A DNA stretch of 26,608 bases from Lactobacillus delbrueckii (GCA_004556255.1 SFHY01000004.1:1-26608), one strand, 5' to 3'; shown: positions 9,276 through 16,874, counted from the stretch's first letter. Translations and numbers: made by a program. The notes: generated by a model not told the origin, from the sequence alone.

Positions 9276-9722
9276 ATGAACAACAAATTTAAGGACTTTT
9301 TCGGCTTCGGCGACAACGATTCCTACGAGGAAAGAGACGCCTACGAGGGAAATTACGACGAACAAGAAGAAATGCAAAACAGCTACCGGCCAACTAACAG
9401 CCGTGACAGCAATGTCGTGTCCATTAAGGCCGGCCAGGCTGGCAGCGGCCCAAGCAAGATCGTCCTTTACGAACCGCGGGTATATTCTGACGCTAAGGAA
9501 GTAGCCCAGAACCTGCTCAATCAAAAGGCGATCATCATCAACTTCAGCCGGATGGACGACGCTTCTGCCCGCCGGGTAGTCGACTTCATCACCGGGACGG
9601 TTTACGCCCTCAATGGTGAAATCCAGCGCGTCGGCGACAAGATCTTCCTGGCTACTCCGCCGAAGTTTGAAACTGACGGCAAGATCACTGAACTGCTTGA
9701 TAAGAAAGATACTTTAGGTTAA
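9276..9722 (+). CDS. sepF: Cell division protein SepF
   Basis: SepF is a membrane-associated Z-ring anchor that bundles FtsZ polymers and can partly replace FtsA. The 148-residue protein has an N-terminal amphipathic stretch (KFKDFFGFG) of the type that binds membrane, then an acidic, Tyr/Glu-rich linker, then the compact SepF domain at about residues 65-145 (KIVLYEPRVYSDAKEVAQ, then IINFSRMD). A strong AAAGGAGG sequence at 9261-9267 precedes the ATG. The stop overlaps the yggT start by one base, indicating coupled translation. Position directly after ftsZ is the usual Firmicutes arrangement. Confidence 0.96.
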   Translation: MNNKFKDFFGFGDNDSYEERDAYEGNYDEQEEMQNSYRPTNSRDSNVVSIKAGQAGSGPSKIVLYEPRVYSDAKEVAQNLLNQKAIIINFSRMDDASARRVVDFITGTVYALNGEIQRVGDKIFLATPPKFETDGKITELLDKKDTLG

Positions 9723-10024
9723 TGCAAACATTTTTGGTTTTTTTGTACCGGCTGCTCTACTTCATCTGTAAAGCTTACAGCCTCTTGATCATTATTGATG
9801 CCTTTATGTCTTGGATTCCGGCCATCAGTGAATCAGCGGCCGGCCGCTGGATCGACCGGATCGTCAACCCCTTTGTCAACCTTTTCCGGCAGGGGCCGAT
9901 CCTGCGCTTGATCTACGCGACTGGCATTGACATCTCACCAATGATTGCACTGTTTGTGATCTACTTTGTTCAAAGCGTTGCCTTGGGCTGGCTCTTCAAC
10001 ATTTTAGGGAGGATTTTCCTGTGA
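9722..10024 (+). CDS. ylmG: YggT family membrane protein (YlmG)
   Basis: This is a 100-residue YggT/YlmG family membrane protein with two hydrophobic segments, at about residues 5-28 and 72-98. The family signature is visible in DAFMSWIPAI and in RIVNPFVNLFRQ. Its biochemical role is not established; in other bacteria the family has been linked to division and membrane-protein functions, partly through its constant position beside sepF. The ATG overlaps the sepF stop by one base, and its own stop overlaps the ylmH start, so the three genes form a coupled translation unit. Confidence 0.92.
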   Translation: MQTFLVFLYRLLYFICKAYSLLIIIDAFMSWIPAISESAAGRWIDRIVNPFVNLFRQGPILRLIYATGIDISPMIALFVIYFVQSVALGWLFNILGRIFL

Positions 10025-10821
10025 TGGACAAGCGGCAGGCTAGCAGCTTTTACCCACATTTTGCAATTGAAGAAAGACCAACAATTGACCAATTTGTTGG
10101 TCTTTTTAATCGTCTCTTGTTTACTGGCCAGGCCTTTTTAACCGACTTCCTGGACCCCCGGCAAAGGCAGATCATGGAGACGGTCGCCGGCGGGGAAGCC
10201 ATCGTGCAGGCTTTTGGCGGCTATGAAGAAGCAGAAAAGTGCCGGCTCTACATCAGTCTGGAATGGGAGAACCTGCGCCCAGACGACTACCAGGTCCAGC
10301 TCTTTGAAATCGAATACCCGCAAAAGTTCGCCAGCCTCCGCCACAGCCAGATTCTGGGCAGCTTGGCCAATTCCGGGGTAAAAACAGATACTTTTGGCGA
10401 CATCATAACTGACGGGCAAGGGCGGTGGCAGTTTTTTGTGGAAAAAGAACTGGCTGACTTTTTTGCCAGTCAAATTGACCGGATGGGGCCAGTCAAGGTC
10501 CGCCTGGAAGAGAAGCCGTTAAAAGACCGCCTGGAAGCAGAGGACAATTCCGAGATCATTACCGCTGTGGCTTCCTCCATGCGCCTGGACGCAGTTTTGG
10601 CCGCTCTAAGCAATAAGTCCCGCAGCCAGGTTAAAGAGGCCCTGGAAGCTGGCGAGGTCCGCTTAAACTGGCATGAAGAAATGAAGGGTGAAAGCCTGCT
10701 GAAAGTCGGCGACATGCTGAGCCTGCGCCGCTTTGGCCGGGCAAAGCTTTTGTCTTCCCAGCCCAGCAAAAAGGGCCGCCTGCGCCTGGAAGGCCAGTTT
10801 TGGCCAGCAAAAAAGCAATAA
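10021..10821 (+). CDS. ylmH: S4-domain RNA-binding protein YlmH
   Basis: YlmH is a cytoplasmic S4-domain RNA-binding protein found in Gram-positive dcw clusters; family work links it to ribosome quality control. The 266-residue length is typical. The C-terminal S4 domain spans about residues 186-245, with RLDAVLAALSNKSRSQVKEA followed by AGEVRLNW. The N-terminal part matches the YlmH-specific region (FAIEERPTIDQFVGL, then FLDPRQRQIME). It may start at GTG 10021 or at ATG 10024, which overlaps the yggT stop; the GGGAGG at 10007-10012 suits either. The gene that often follows it, divIVA, is absent: the T-box leader of ileS comes next. Confidence 0.93.
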   Translation: MMDKRQASSFYPHFAIEERPTIDQFVGLFNRLLFTGQAFLTDFLDPRQRQIMETVAGGEAIVQAFGGYEEAEKCRLYISLEWENLRPDDYQVQLFEIEYPQKFASLRHSQILGSLANSGVKTDTFGDIITDGQGRWQFFVEKELADFFASQIDRMGPVKVRLEEKPLKDRLEAEDNSEIITAVASSMRLDAVLAALSNKSRSQVKEALEAGEVRLNWHEEMKGESLLKVGDMLSLRRFGRAKLLSSQPSKKGRLRLEGQFWPAKKQ

Positions 10822-10825
10822 ATAT

Positions 10826-10908
10826 TTGACAAAGGACCGGTTGATGCCTTAAACTCTTTTACTGTAGATAGAAAACTTTTTTCATTGTTTTTTTATCTCT
10901 TACATAAT
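10826..10908 (+). promoter_or_regulatory. Candidate promoters of the ileS T-box transcript
   Basis: A consensus -35 TTGACA (10826-10831) is followed after 18 bases by TAAACT (10850-10855). A second possible -10, CATAAT (10903-10908), has only a weak -35 (TTTCAT, 10880-10885), but it would start the RNA a few bases before Stem I. The sequence alone does not decide between them. The DNA from 10861 to 10920 is very AT-rich and holds no open frame. Confidence 0.5.
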
Positions 10909-10921
10909 TACGATTAATAAA

Positions 10922-11119
10922 TCAGACTGACAGTCCTGCTTAAAGGCGATCTTAGCGAGTTAATGATGGTGGAAGATTAACACAAGCCGGCGAGCGATCA
11001 GCTGCCGATTGGTCTGAGCGGGGGCCGGCACGATAAGCCGGCATAAGTGGGGCCCTTCGGGGCTCAATTTAGGTGGTACCACGATAGTCTCGTCCTATTT
11101 TAGGATGAGGCTTTTTATT
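10922..11119 (+). ncRNA. T-box leader riboswitch for isoleucine (ileS)
   Basis: This leader senses uncharged tRNA-Ile and controls read-through into ileS. The Stem I base pairs TCAGAC (10922-10927) with GTCTGA (11012-11017). The apical Stem I region carries the GCGAGTTAATGATGGTGG signature, which closes on ATTAAC. The proposed specifier codon is AUC at 10997-10999, in the descending internal loop. Stem III is a GCCGGC/GCCGGC hairpin (11024-11042), and a UUCG-capped stem lies at 11050-11065. The T-box core AGGTGGTACCACG is at 11071-11083. Its UGGU bulge (11074-11077) would pair with a tRNA ending ACCA, consistent with the A discriminator base of tRNA-Ile. The terminator follows directly. Confidence 0.92.
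11089..11119 (+). terminator. T-box intrinsic terminator before ileS
   Basis: CTCGTCCTA (11089-11097) pairs with TAGGATGAG (11101-11109), with one G-U pair and a three-base loop, followed by a T-rich tail. It competes with the antiterminator formed by the T-box core, so it should form when tRNA-Ile is charged. Confidence 0.9.
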
Positions 11120-11139
11120 TTAGCGAAAGGATTTTTTAT

Positions 11140-13935
11140 ATGCGGGTTAAGGATACGCTGAACCTGGGTAAAACCAAGTTCCCGATGCGGGGCAACCTGC
11201 CCAAGCGGGAAGAAGAATGGGAAAAGAACTGGGAAGACCAGAAGTTTTACGAAAGACGCTTGAAGCTTAACGAAGGCCATGAAAGATTTGACCTTCACGA
11301 CGGCCCTCCATTTGCCAACGGCAACATTCACATGGGTCACGCCTTGAACAAGATCACCAAGGACATCATCGTCCGGAGCAAGAACATGGAAGGTTACTAC
11401 GCTCCTTACGTTCCGGGCTGGGATACTCACGGCCTGCCAATTGAGCAGCAATTGACCAAGCAGGGCGTTGACCGCAAGACCATGGACCGGGCTGCTTACC
11501 GGGAACTTTGCCGGAAGTTTGCCATGGAGCAAGTCGAAAAGCAACGGACCGACTTTAAGCGCCTGGGCGTGATGGGCGACTGGGACCACCCTTACATCAC
11601 CCTTTTGCCGGAATTTGAAGCCGCTGAAATCCGGGTCTTCGGCAAGATGTACGAAAATGGCTACATCTACCAAGGCAAGAAGCCGGTTTACTGGTCCTGG
11701 TCCAGTGAATCAACTTTGGCTGAAGCCGAAGTCGAATACCACGACGTGGAATCACCATCAATTTACATTTCCTTCCCGGTCAAGGACGGCAAGGGCAAGC
11801 TGAGTGAAGAAAACACCTACTTCCTGATCTGGACGACCACCCCATGGACTATTCCATCCAACCAAGGGATCGCCGTCAACCCGAAGTTTGACTACTCAGT
11901 CGTTGAAGTCGGTGACCGCCGCTACGTTGTCGGCACTGACCGCTTAAGCGCCGTAGCCGAAATCTTGGGCTGGGACGACTACAAGACCGTTCAGCACCTT
12001 AAGGGGACGGACATGGAATACATGGTGGCCAAGCACCCTTACATTGAAGGCCGCGAAAGTCTTTTGATGGAAGCTGTCTACGTTACTGACGACGATGGTA
12101 CCGGCCTGGTTCACACCGCTTCCGGCTTTGGTGAAGACGACTACAACACCGCTATGCGCTACGGCTTTGACGTTTTGTCCCCAATGGACAACAAGGGCTG
12201 CTTCACTGAAGAAATTCCTGACCCAGACCTGGTTGGCAAGTTCTACACTGACACTAACGAAATCGTCAAGGACAAACTGGCAGCTGCCGGCAACCTTTTG
12301 CACTACAGCACCTTTGTCCACTCAGCCGCTCACGACTGGCGGACCAAGAAGCCGGTAGTCTACCGGGCAACTACGCAATGGTTTGCTTCAATCTCCAAGT
12401 TCAGAGACCAGATCCTGGACCAAATTGAAAAGACCACCTTCTACCCGTCCTGGGGCAAGACCCGCCTTTACAACATGATCAAGGACCGGGGCGACTGGGT
12501 AATTTCCCGCCAACGTGCCTGGGGCGTACCTTTGCCGATCTTCTACGCTGAAGACGGCACGGCCATCGTGACTCATGAAACGATTGAACACGTGGCTGAC
12601 CTCTTTGCCAAGGAAGGCTCCAACGCCTGGTTCACCCACCCGGTTGAAGAACTTTTGCCAGAAGGCTTCACTTCAGAACACTCACCAAATGGCAAGTTCA
12701 CCAAGGAAACCGACATCCTGGACGTTTGGTTTGACTCCGGGTCATCTTGGAGCGGGGTTCAGGCTCTGGGCAGAGACGTCCACTACCCGACTTCCATGTA
12801 CCTGGAGGGCAGCGACCAATACCGGGGCTGGTTCAACTCCAGTTTGATCACCAGCGTGGCGACTAACGGGGTGGCTCCTTACAAGTCAGTCCTGTCTCAA
12901 GGTTTCACTTTGGACGGGCAAGGGCGGAAGATGTCCAAGTCACTGGGCAACACGATCGCGCCTAACGAGGTCATCAAGCAAATGGGGGCCGAAATCATCC
13001 GCCTCTGGGTTGCTTCCGTTGACGCATCCGGTGACGTTGGCGTGTCAATGGACATCCTGCGTCAGGTTTCAGAAGGCTACCGGAAGATCAGAAACACCTT
13101 CCGCTACATGCTGGCCAACACGGCGGACTTTGATCCGGAAAAGGACCAGGTAGCTTACAAGGACCTGTGCAAGATCGACCAGTACCTGGAAGTCAAGCTC
13201 AACGACCTGGTTGCTGAAAGCATCGTCAACTACGACAAGTATGACTTCGCTGACGTTTACAAGCTGGTCTTCAAGTTCATCACCAACGACCTGTCCGCCT
13301 TCTACCTGGACTTTGCGAAGGATGTTCTTTACATCGAAGGCAAGGACAGCCACGCCCGCCGGTCAATGCAGACGGTGATCTACGACGCTGCTGTCAAGCT
13401 GGCCAAGATCCTGGCACCAATTTTGCCGCACACTATGGGCGAAGTTTGGGGCTACTTGAAGGAAAACGAAGAAGACGTCTACTTATCCAACTTCCCTGAA
13501 ATCGAAGACTACGCTAATGCTGACGACTTGAAGGAAAGCTGGGGCGAATTCATGAAGATCCGCGACGATGTTTTGAAGGCTCTGGAAGAAGCCCGGGACC
13601 AAAAGCTGATCGGGAAGTCCTTTGAAGCCAGCGTAACTGTTTACCCAGGTGAAGAAGCCAAGGCTGCCTTGGACAAGCTGGCTGGGGAAGACTTCCGGGA
13701 AATCTTGATCGTGTCCAACTTGGTCTTGGGTCAAGGAGAAGTACCGGCTGACGCCAAGAAATTTGACCAAGCCAGCGTACTTGTCCGCCGGGCCGAAGGC
13801 GAAGTTTGCCCACGTTGCCGGATGTACAGGACTGACCTGGGCGCTGACAGCCGCCTGCCGCAATTGTGCGGTCGCTGCGCGTCTATCGTAGCCAGCGACC
13901 ACCCGGAAGTACTTGAAGAAGGCCTGGAAGACTAA
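11140..13935 (+). CDS. ileS: Isoleucyl-tRNA synthetase
   Basis: IleRS charges tRNA-Ile with isoleucine in the cytoplasm and edits mischarged valine. The 931-residue class I enzyme has the HIGH-type motif HMGH (residues 64-67), a large editing insertion (CP1, roughly 190-390, with the TTTPWT and GTGLVHTA signatures), KMSKS (597-601), an anticodon-binding helical domain and a C-terminal zinc finger with C890, C893, C910 and C913. The ATG at 11140 follows AAAGGA (11125-11130). Expression is controlled by the T-box upstream. Its stop overlaps the start of the next gene by one base. The bacterial-type C-terminal zinc site indicates the eubacterial form of the enzyme, not the mupirocin-resistant eukaryote-like one. 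Confidence 0.99.
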   Translation: MRVKDTLNLGKTKFPMRGNLPKREEEWEKNWEDQKFYERRLKLNEGHERFDLHDGPPFANGNIHMGHALNKITKDIIVRSKNMEGYYAPYVPGWDTHGLPIEQQLTKQGVDRKTMDRAAYRELCRKFAMEQVEKQRTDFKRLGVMGDWDHPYITLLPEFEAAEIRVFGKMYENGYIYQGKKPVYWSWSSESTLAEAEVEYHDVESPSIYISFPVKDGKGKLSEENTYFLIWTTTPWTIPSNQGIAVNPKFDYSVVEVGDRRYVVGTDRLSAVAEILGWDDYKTVQHLKGTDMEYMVAKHPYIEGRESLLMEAVYVTDDDGTGLVHTASGFGEDDYNTAMRYGFDVLSPMDNKGCFTEEIPDPDLVGKFYTDTNEIVKDKLAAAGNLLHYSTFVHSAAHDWRTKKPVVYRATTQWFASISKFRDQILDQIEKTTFYPSWGKTRLYNMIKDRGDWVISRQRAWGVPLPIFYAEDGTAIVTHETIEHVADLFAKEGSNAWFTHPVEELLPEGFTSEHSPNGKFTKETDILDVWFDSGSSWSGVQALGRDVHYPTSMYLEGSDQYRGWFNSSLITSVATNGVAPYKSVLSQGFTLDGQGRKMSKSLGNTIAPNEVIKQMGAEIIRLWVASVDASGDVGVSMDILRQVSEGYRKIRNTFRYMLANTADFDPEKDQVAYKDLCKIDQYLEVKLNDLVAESIVNYDKYDFADVYKLVFKFITNDLSAFYLDFAKDVLYIEGKDSHARRSMQTVIYDAAVKLAKILAPILPHTMGEVWGYLKENEEDVYLSNFPEIEDYANADDLKESWGEFMKIRDDVLKALEEARDQKLIGKSFEASVTVYPGEEAKAALDKLAGEDFREILIVSNLVLGQGEVPADAKKFDQASVLVRRAEGEVCPRCRMYRTDLGADSRLPQLCGRCASIVASDHPEVLEEGLED

Positions 13936-14144
13936 TGCGGACCGGAGTTGTAAAACAATTTGCCGAAAAAGCAAGTTTCGGCTTTATCGAAGACGATCAA
14001 AATCACAAATCATATTTTGTCTTTTATACTGCCATCAAGGAGGAGGGCTATAAGAGGCTTGAAGTCGGCCAGCGGGTGAGATACGAGCTTGCCCAGGGTA
14101 AACACGGCCTGCAGTGCATCAACGTTTACTTGGCCAAAGACTAA
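13935..14144 (+). CDS. Small divergent cold-shock-domain protein
   Basis: This 69-residue protein has the length and pattern of a single cold-shock domain, an OB-fold that binds single-stranded nucleic acid. It opens with TGVVKQFAEKASFGFIED, matching the canonical G-V-K-W-F and K-G-F-G-F-I pattern, but the Trp of strand 1 is Gln (Q8) and the Lys-Gly before FGFI is Ala-Ser. The second RNA-binding motif, normally VFVHF, is YFVFY, with the His replaced. Aromatic positions are mostly kept, so nucleic-acid binding is still plausible. The ATG overlaps the ileS stop by one base, so it is probably translated by coupling and falls under T-box control. Domain assignment is fairly sure; the role is not known. 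Confidence 0.8.
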   Translation: MRTGVVKQFAEKASFGFIEDDQNHKSYFVFYTAIKEEGYKRLEVGQRVRYELAQGKHGLQCINVYLAKD

Positions 14145-14159
14145 GCAAAGGAATGACAT

Positions 14160-14717
14160 ATGGATTTAAAGGAAACTGAAATTTCAACGAAGGAGGCTTT
14201 CCACGGCAGCTTCATCAACCTGAGCGTTGAAAACGTGATGCTGCCAAACGGGAAAACCGCCTCCAGAGAGCTGGTCGACCACCGGCCTGCCTCTGCGGCC
14301 ATCTGCATCAACGATGAAAAGAAGATGCTCCTGGTTACGCAATGGCGGGAAGCGATCAAGCAACTGACTCTCGAAATTCCAGCCGGAATGATTGATGCTA
14401 GCGACGTGAGTCCCTTGGATGCAATGAAGCGGGAGTTAAACGAAGAAGGCGGCTTGAAAGCCGAATACTGGGAAAAGGTTGCCGAATTCTACACTTCACC
14501 AGGATTTTGTAATGAAAAGCTGTACCTCTTCTACTGTGACACGCTTAGCCCAGTGGCCAATAAACTGGACCTGGACGAGGACGAATTTTTGATGGCAGAA
14601 TGGTACAGCCTTGAAGAGTTAAAGAACCTGTTAACAGAGGGCAAAATTGTCGACGCAAAGACCATTTATGCTATTTCCGTATGGGAAAACATGCTGCTGA
14701 CCGGTTCAGAAGGTTAG
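14160..14717 (+). CDS. nudF: Nudix hydrolase, ADP-ribose pyrophosphatase type
   Basis: This Nudix hydrolase probably cleaves ADP-ribose or a similar nucleoside diphosphate sugar to a nucleoside monophosphate and a sugar phosphate. The 185-residue protein has an N-terminal region typical of the NudF branch (VMLPNGKTASRELVDHRPAS), then the Nudix box in residues 76-99: G76, then R91-E92, E95-E96 and G98-L99. The catalytic RELNEEGGL half is intact. The first half has one extra residue between the Gly and the Arg-Glu, and Asp or Val where a Glu is expected. SPGFCNEKLYLF follows and also fits this branch. AAAGGAATG precedes the ATG at 14160. Substrate is inferred from subfamily resemblance only. 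Confidence 0.85.
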   Translation: MDLKETEISTKEAFHGSFINLSVENVMLPNGKTASRELVDHRPASAAICINDEKKMLLVTQWREAIKQLTLEIPAGMIDASDVSPLDAMKRELNEEGGLKAEYWEKVAEFYTSPGFCNEKLYLFYCDTLSPVANKLDLDEDEFLMAEWYSLEELKNLLTEGKIVDAKTIYAISVWENMLLTGSEG

Positions 14718-14720
14718 ACT

Positions 14721-14939
14721 ATGACAGAGAAACGTTCCGATTACCGCCGCCGCCAGGCAGAGCAAGCAGAAAAGGCAAATAGACAGGAAGCAGCTGATTC
14801 AGCTGCTTTTCCTGCTTTTAAGCAGGACCAGGAGCAGAAGAACTTGAAGGCAGAAAGGCTGAAAAAAAGGCTGAATTTTGCTATCCTGGTCGTGTGCCTC
14901 TTGATCATCCTGGTTTGGGTGATTTTATTAAAATTTTAA
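14721..14939 (+). CDS. Small single-pass membrane protein, function unknown
   Basis: I do not recognise a family for this 72-residue protein. Residues 1-50 are strongly hydrophilic and charged, with many Glu, Gln, Lys and Arg, and could form a long helix or coiled coil. Residues about 51-72 are one hydrophobic helix (NFAILVVCLLIILVWVILL) followed by a short Lys-Phe end. The shape is that of a tail-anchored protein with its charged part in the cytoplasm. It starts three bases after the nudF stop with AGAAGG upstream, and mtnN begins 19 bases after it, so it is part of the same run. The intact frame and operon spacing support a real gene. Confidence 0.7.
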   Translation: MTEKRSDYRRRQAEQAEKANRQEAADSAAFPAFKQDQEQKNLKAERLKKRLNFAILVVCLLIILVWVILLKF

Positions 14940-14958
14940 ACTGAATTGAGGATTACCG

Positions 14959-15657
14959 ATGAAAATTGCAATCGTTGTGCCAATGGCTGAAGAAGCTGAA
15001 TTTTATCATCAATACTTTTCCTCAGGTAAAAAAGAAATGTTCGGTTCAACTGAATTCGAACATTTTTCCGTTGCCGGCAACGATCTTTACCTGGGCTTGA
15101 CCGGGATCGGCAAGGTCCAGGCGGCCATGAACCTGACCAGCCTCCTGGCCAAGGAAAAGATTGACCTGGTCATTATGACCGGGTCAGCCGGGTCTTTGCA
15201 AAAAGAAGTTCAGCGGATGGACCTGGTTTTGCCAAGCGAGTTTGCCTACCACGATGCCCACAACACTTCAGCGGGCAACTATGTCGAAGGGCAAATTCCG
15301 CAGGAACCGGCCCGCTTTAAGCTGGAAAGCGCGGAAAGAGACAAGTTCAAGGACTTTTTGGCCAAAAAGGGCGTAGCCTACAAGGAAGGCTTGGTCGTGA
15401 CCGGGGACTCCTTCATTTCCTCCCAGGCGCAAAAAGACGAAATTCTGGACAATTTCCCAACTGCCCTGTGCGTGGAAATGGAAGGGGCAGCCTTTGCCCA
15501 AGTGGCCTACCATTTTAACGTTCCGCTGGTCGCCTTAAGGGCCATCTCCGACAATGGGGATGAAGATGCTGACAACGACTTTGCAGCCTTTGTCAGAAAG
15601 GTTGGTGCCCAGGCGGCAGAACTGATCGTGGAATATTTGAGGGAGAATGATTTTTAA
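14959..15657 (+). CDS. mtnN: 5'-methylthioadenosine/S-adenosylhomocysteine nucleosidase
   Basis: MtnN (Pfs) removes adenine from methylthioadenosine and S-adenosylhomocysteine, clearing the by-products of polyamine synthesis and SAM-dependent methylation. The 232-residue length is normal. The N-terminal MAEEAEF stretch supplies the catalytic Glu region. TGIGKVQAAMN and MTGSAGSL are purine nucleosidase motifs. VEMEGAAFAQVA (Glu 173 and 175) binds the ribose, and the catalytic Asp is D198 in RAISDNGDEDA. The start follows a TTGAGGA site. Its TAA overlaps the ATG of the cysteine desulfurase gene by one base, which ties methyl-cycle salvage to sulfur mobilisation in one transcript. Confidence 0.96.
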   Translation: MKIAIVVPMAEEAEFYHQYFSSGKKEMFGSTEFEHFSVAGNDLYLGLTGIGKVQAAMNLTSLLAKEKIDLVIMTGSAGSLQKEVQRMDLVLPSEFAYHDAHNTSAGNYVEGQIPQEPARFKLESAERDKFKDFLAKKGVAYKEGLVVTGDSFISSQAQKDEILDNFPTALCVEMEGAAFAQVAYHFNVPLVALRAISDNGDEDADNDFAAFVRKVGAQAAELIVEYLRENDF

Positions 15658-16820
15658 TGAAGCAGGTATATCTTGACAACGCGGCAACCACGCCGATGTC
15701 ACCGACCGTCATTGACGTGATTGCTGATGAAATGGCCAATGACTTCGGCAATGCCTCCAGCACCCACACTTTGGGCCGGAAGGCCCGCAACACCGTGGAA
15801 ACGGCCCGGCACACCATTGCCCAGGCAATCAATGCCAAAGACCAGGAAATTATTTTTACTTCCGGTGGTTCAGAAAGCAACAACACGGTAATTTTTGGCG
15901 TGGCGGAAATGCAGAAAAAGATTGGCCGGCACTTGATTACGACCAAGATCGAGCATGAATCAGTCTTAAAATCAATGCAGCACCTGGAAGAACTTGGCTA
16001 CGAAGTGACCTACCTGGATGTTGACGGGGACGGGCACATTTCCCTTGACCAGCTGCGCGAGGCCATTAGACCAGACACGATTCTGGTCTCAGTCATGGCG
16101 GTCAACAACGAAGTCGGCAGCATCAACCCCCTCAAGGAAATCGGGCAAATTGTCAAGGAAAGCAATGCCTTCTTCCACGTTGACGCTGTCCAGGGCCTGG
16201 GCAACATTGATTTGGATGTTGGAGAAATGGGAATCGACTTTATGTCGACCTCAGCCCACAAAATTTACGGACCGAAGTTCCTGGGCTTTTTGTATGAAAG
16301 AGACGGGATCCGCCTGCCAAACCGGATTTATGGCGGCGACCAGGAATTGAAGCGGCGGGCTGGTACGGAAAACGTACCAGGGATCGCCGGCTTTGGCCAG
16401 GCAGTTGCGGAAGTGCAAGCTGAATCCAAGGCTGACCTGCAGGCCAAGTACACTGACTTTCAGAAGATCGTCTTGAGCCGGCTGGATGAGAGCGGGGTGG
16501 CCTATGAAGTCAACAGTCCCCTGACCGGCCTGGTTTCCCACCATGTCTTGAACCTCCGTTTAAATGGCCTGTCCACCTATGTCCTTTTGGCCAATCTGGA
16601 TCTGGCCGGCTTTGAAGTTTCAGGCGGTTCTGCCTGCACCGCCGGCAGCCTGACCCCGTCCCACGTTTTGACGGCCATGTTTGGCCAGGATTCACCAAAG
16701 GTCAGCGAATCGATCCGGATCTCCTTTGGCCGCTACAACACGGCTGAAGAAGTGGAAGCTTTCGCGGATGCCCTGGTGAAGGTGGCCCGCAAGCTGCAGG
16801 ACCGGAAGCGGGAAGACTAA
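15657..16820 (+). CDS. iscS: Cysteine desulfurase (NifS/IscS family)
   Basis: This PLP enzyme takes sulfur from cysteine as a protein persulfide and passes it to acceptors, here most likely MnmA, encoded nearby. The 387-residue class V aminotransferase fold shows the N-terminal YLDNAATTPMSP, the substrate region GGSESNN, HVDAVQG with the cofactor Asp, the Schiff-base lysine K202 (STSAHKIYGP) and the catalytic cysteine C327 (GGSACTAGS). The RAGTENV motif is also present. It starts within the mtnN stop codon. Other Firmicutes place a desulfurase beside mnmA in the same way. I use iscS loosely; it could also be named nifS, and the partner specificity is inferred from context. Confidence 0.95.
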   Translation: MKQVYLDNAATTPMSPTVIDVIADEMANDFGNASSTHTLGRKARNTVETARHTIAQAINAKDQEIIFTSGGSESNNTVIFGVAEMQKKIGRHLITTKIEHESVLKSMQHLEELGYEVTYLDVDGDGHISLDQLREAIRPDTILVSVMAVNNEVGSINPLKEIGQIVKESNAFFHVDAVQGLGNIDLDVGEMGIDFMSTSAHKIYGPKFLGFLYERDGIRLPNRIYGGDQELKRRAGTENVPGIAGFGQAVAEVQAESKADLQAKYTDFQKIVLSRLDESGVAYEVNSPLTGLVSHHVLNLRLNGLSTYVLLANLDLAGFEVSGGSACTAGSLTPSHVLTAMFGQDSPKVSESIRISFGRYNTAEEVEAFADALVKVARKLQDRKRED

Positions 16821-16824
16821 ATAG

Positions 16825-16853
16825 TTGCTTTTTTTACGGAATGTACTTACAAT
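16825..16853 (+). promoter_or_regulatory. Candidate promoter of the DUF1831-mnmA pair
   Basis: TTGCTT (16825-16830), a 17-base spacer and TACAAT (16848-16853) lie in the 54-base gap after the desulfurase gene. The -10 matches five of six consensus bases. Transcription would start near 16860. It would let DUF1831 and mnmA be expressed apart from the upstream genes. Confidence 0.55.
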
Positions 16854-16874
16854 TAATAAGCGAGGTTTTACTTT

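Noticed and set aside
9089..9292. 67-codon plus-strand frame across the ftsZ-sepF junction
   Set aside because: It overlaps the ftsZ tail in another frame and has a low-complexity composition caused by the aspartate run.
10779..10815. GGCCAG/CTGG repeats and A-run at the end of ylmH as a terminator
   Set aside because: The stem is only about four base pairs and no T-run follows on the plus strand.
11095..11673. Minus-strand open frame of 192 codons opposite the ileS leader and 5' end
   Set aside because: It crosses the T-box terminator and the ileS HIGH-motif region and shows no family signature; a codon-bias artefact.
16844..16858. TACTTACAATTAATA at the DUF1831 promoter, similar to the operator at the RclA-like gene
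   Set aside because: The similarity is largely the -10 sequence TACAAT, and the palindrome is incomplete; too weak to claim a shared regulator.
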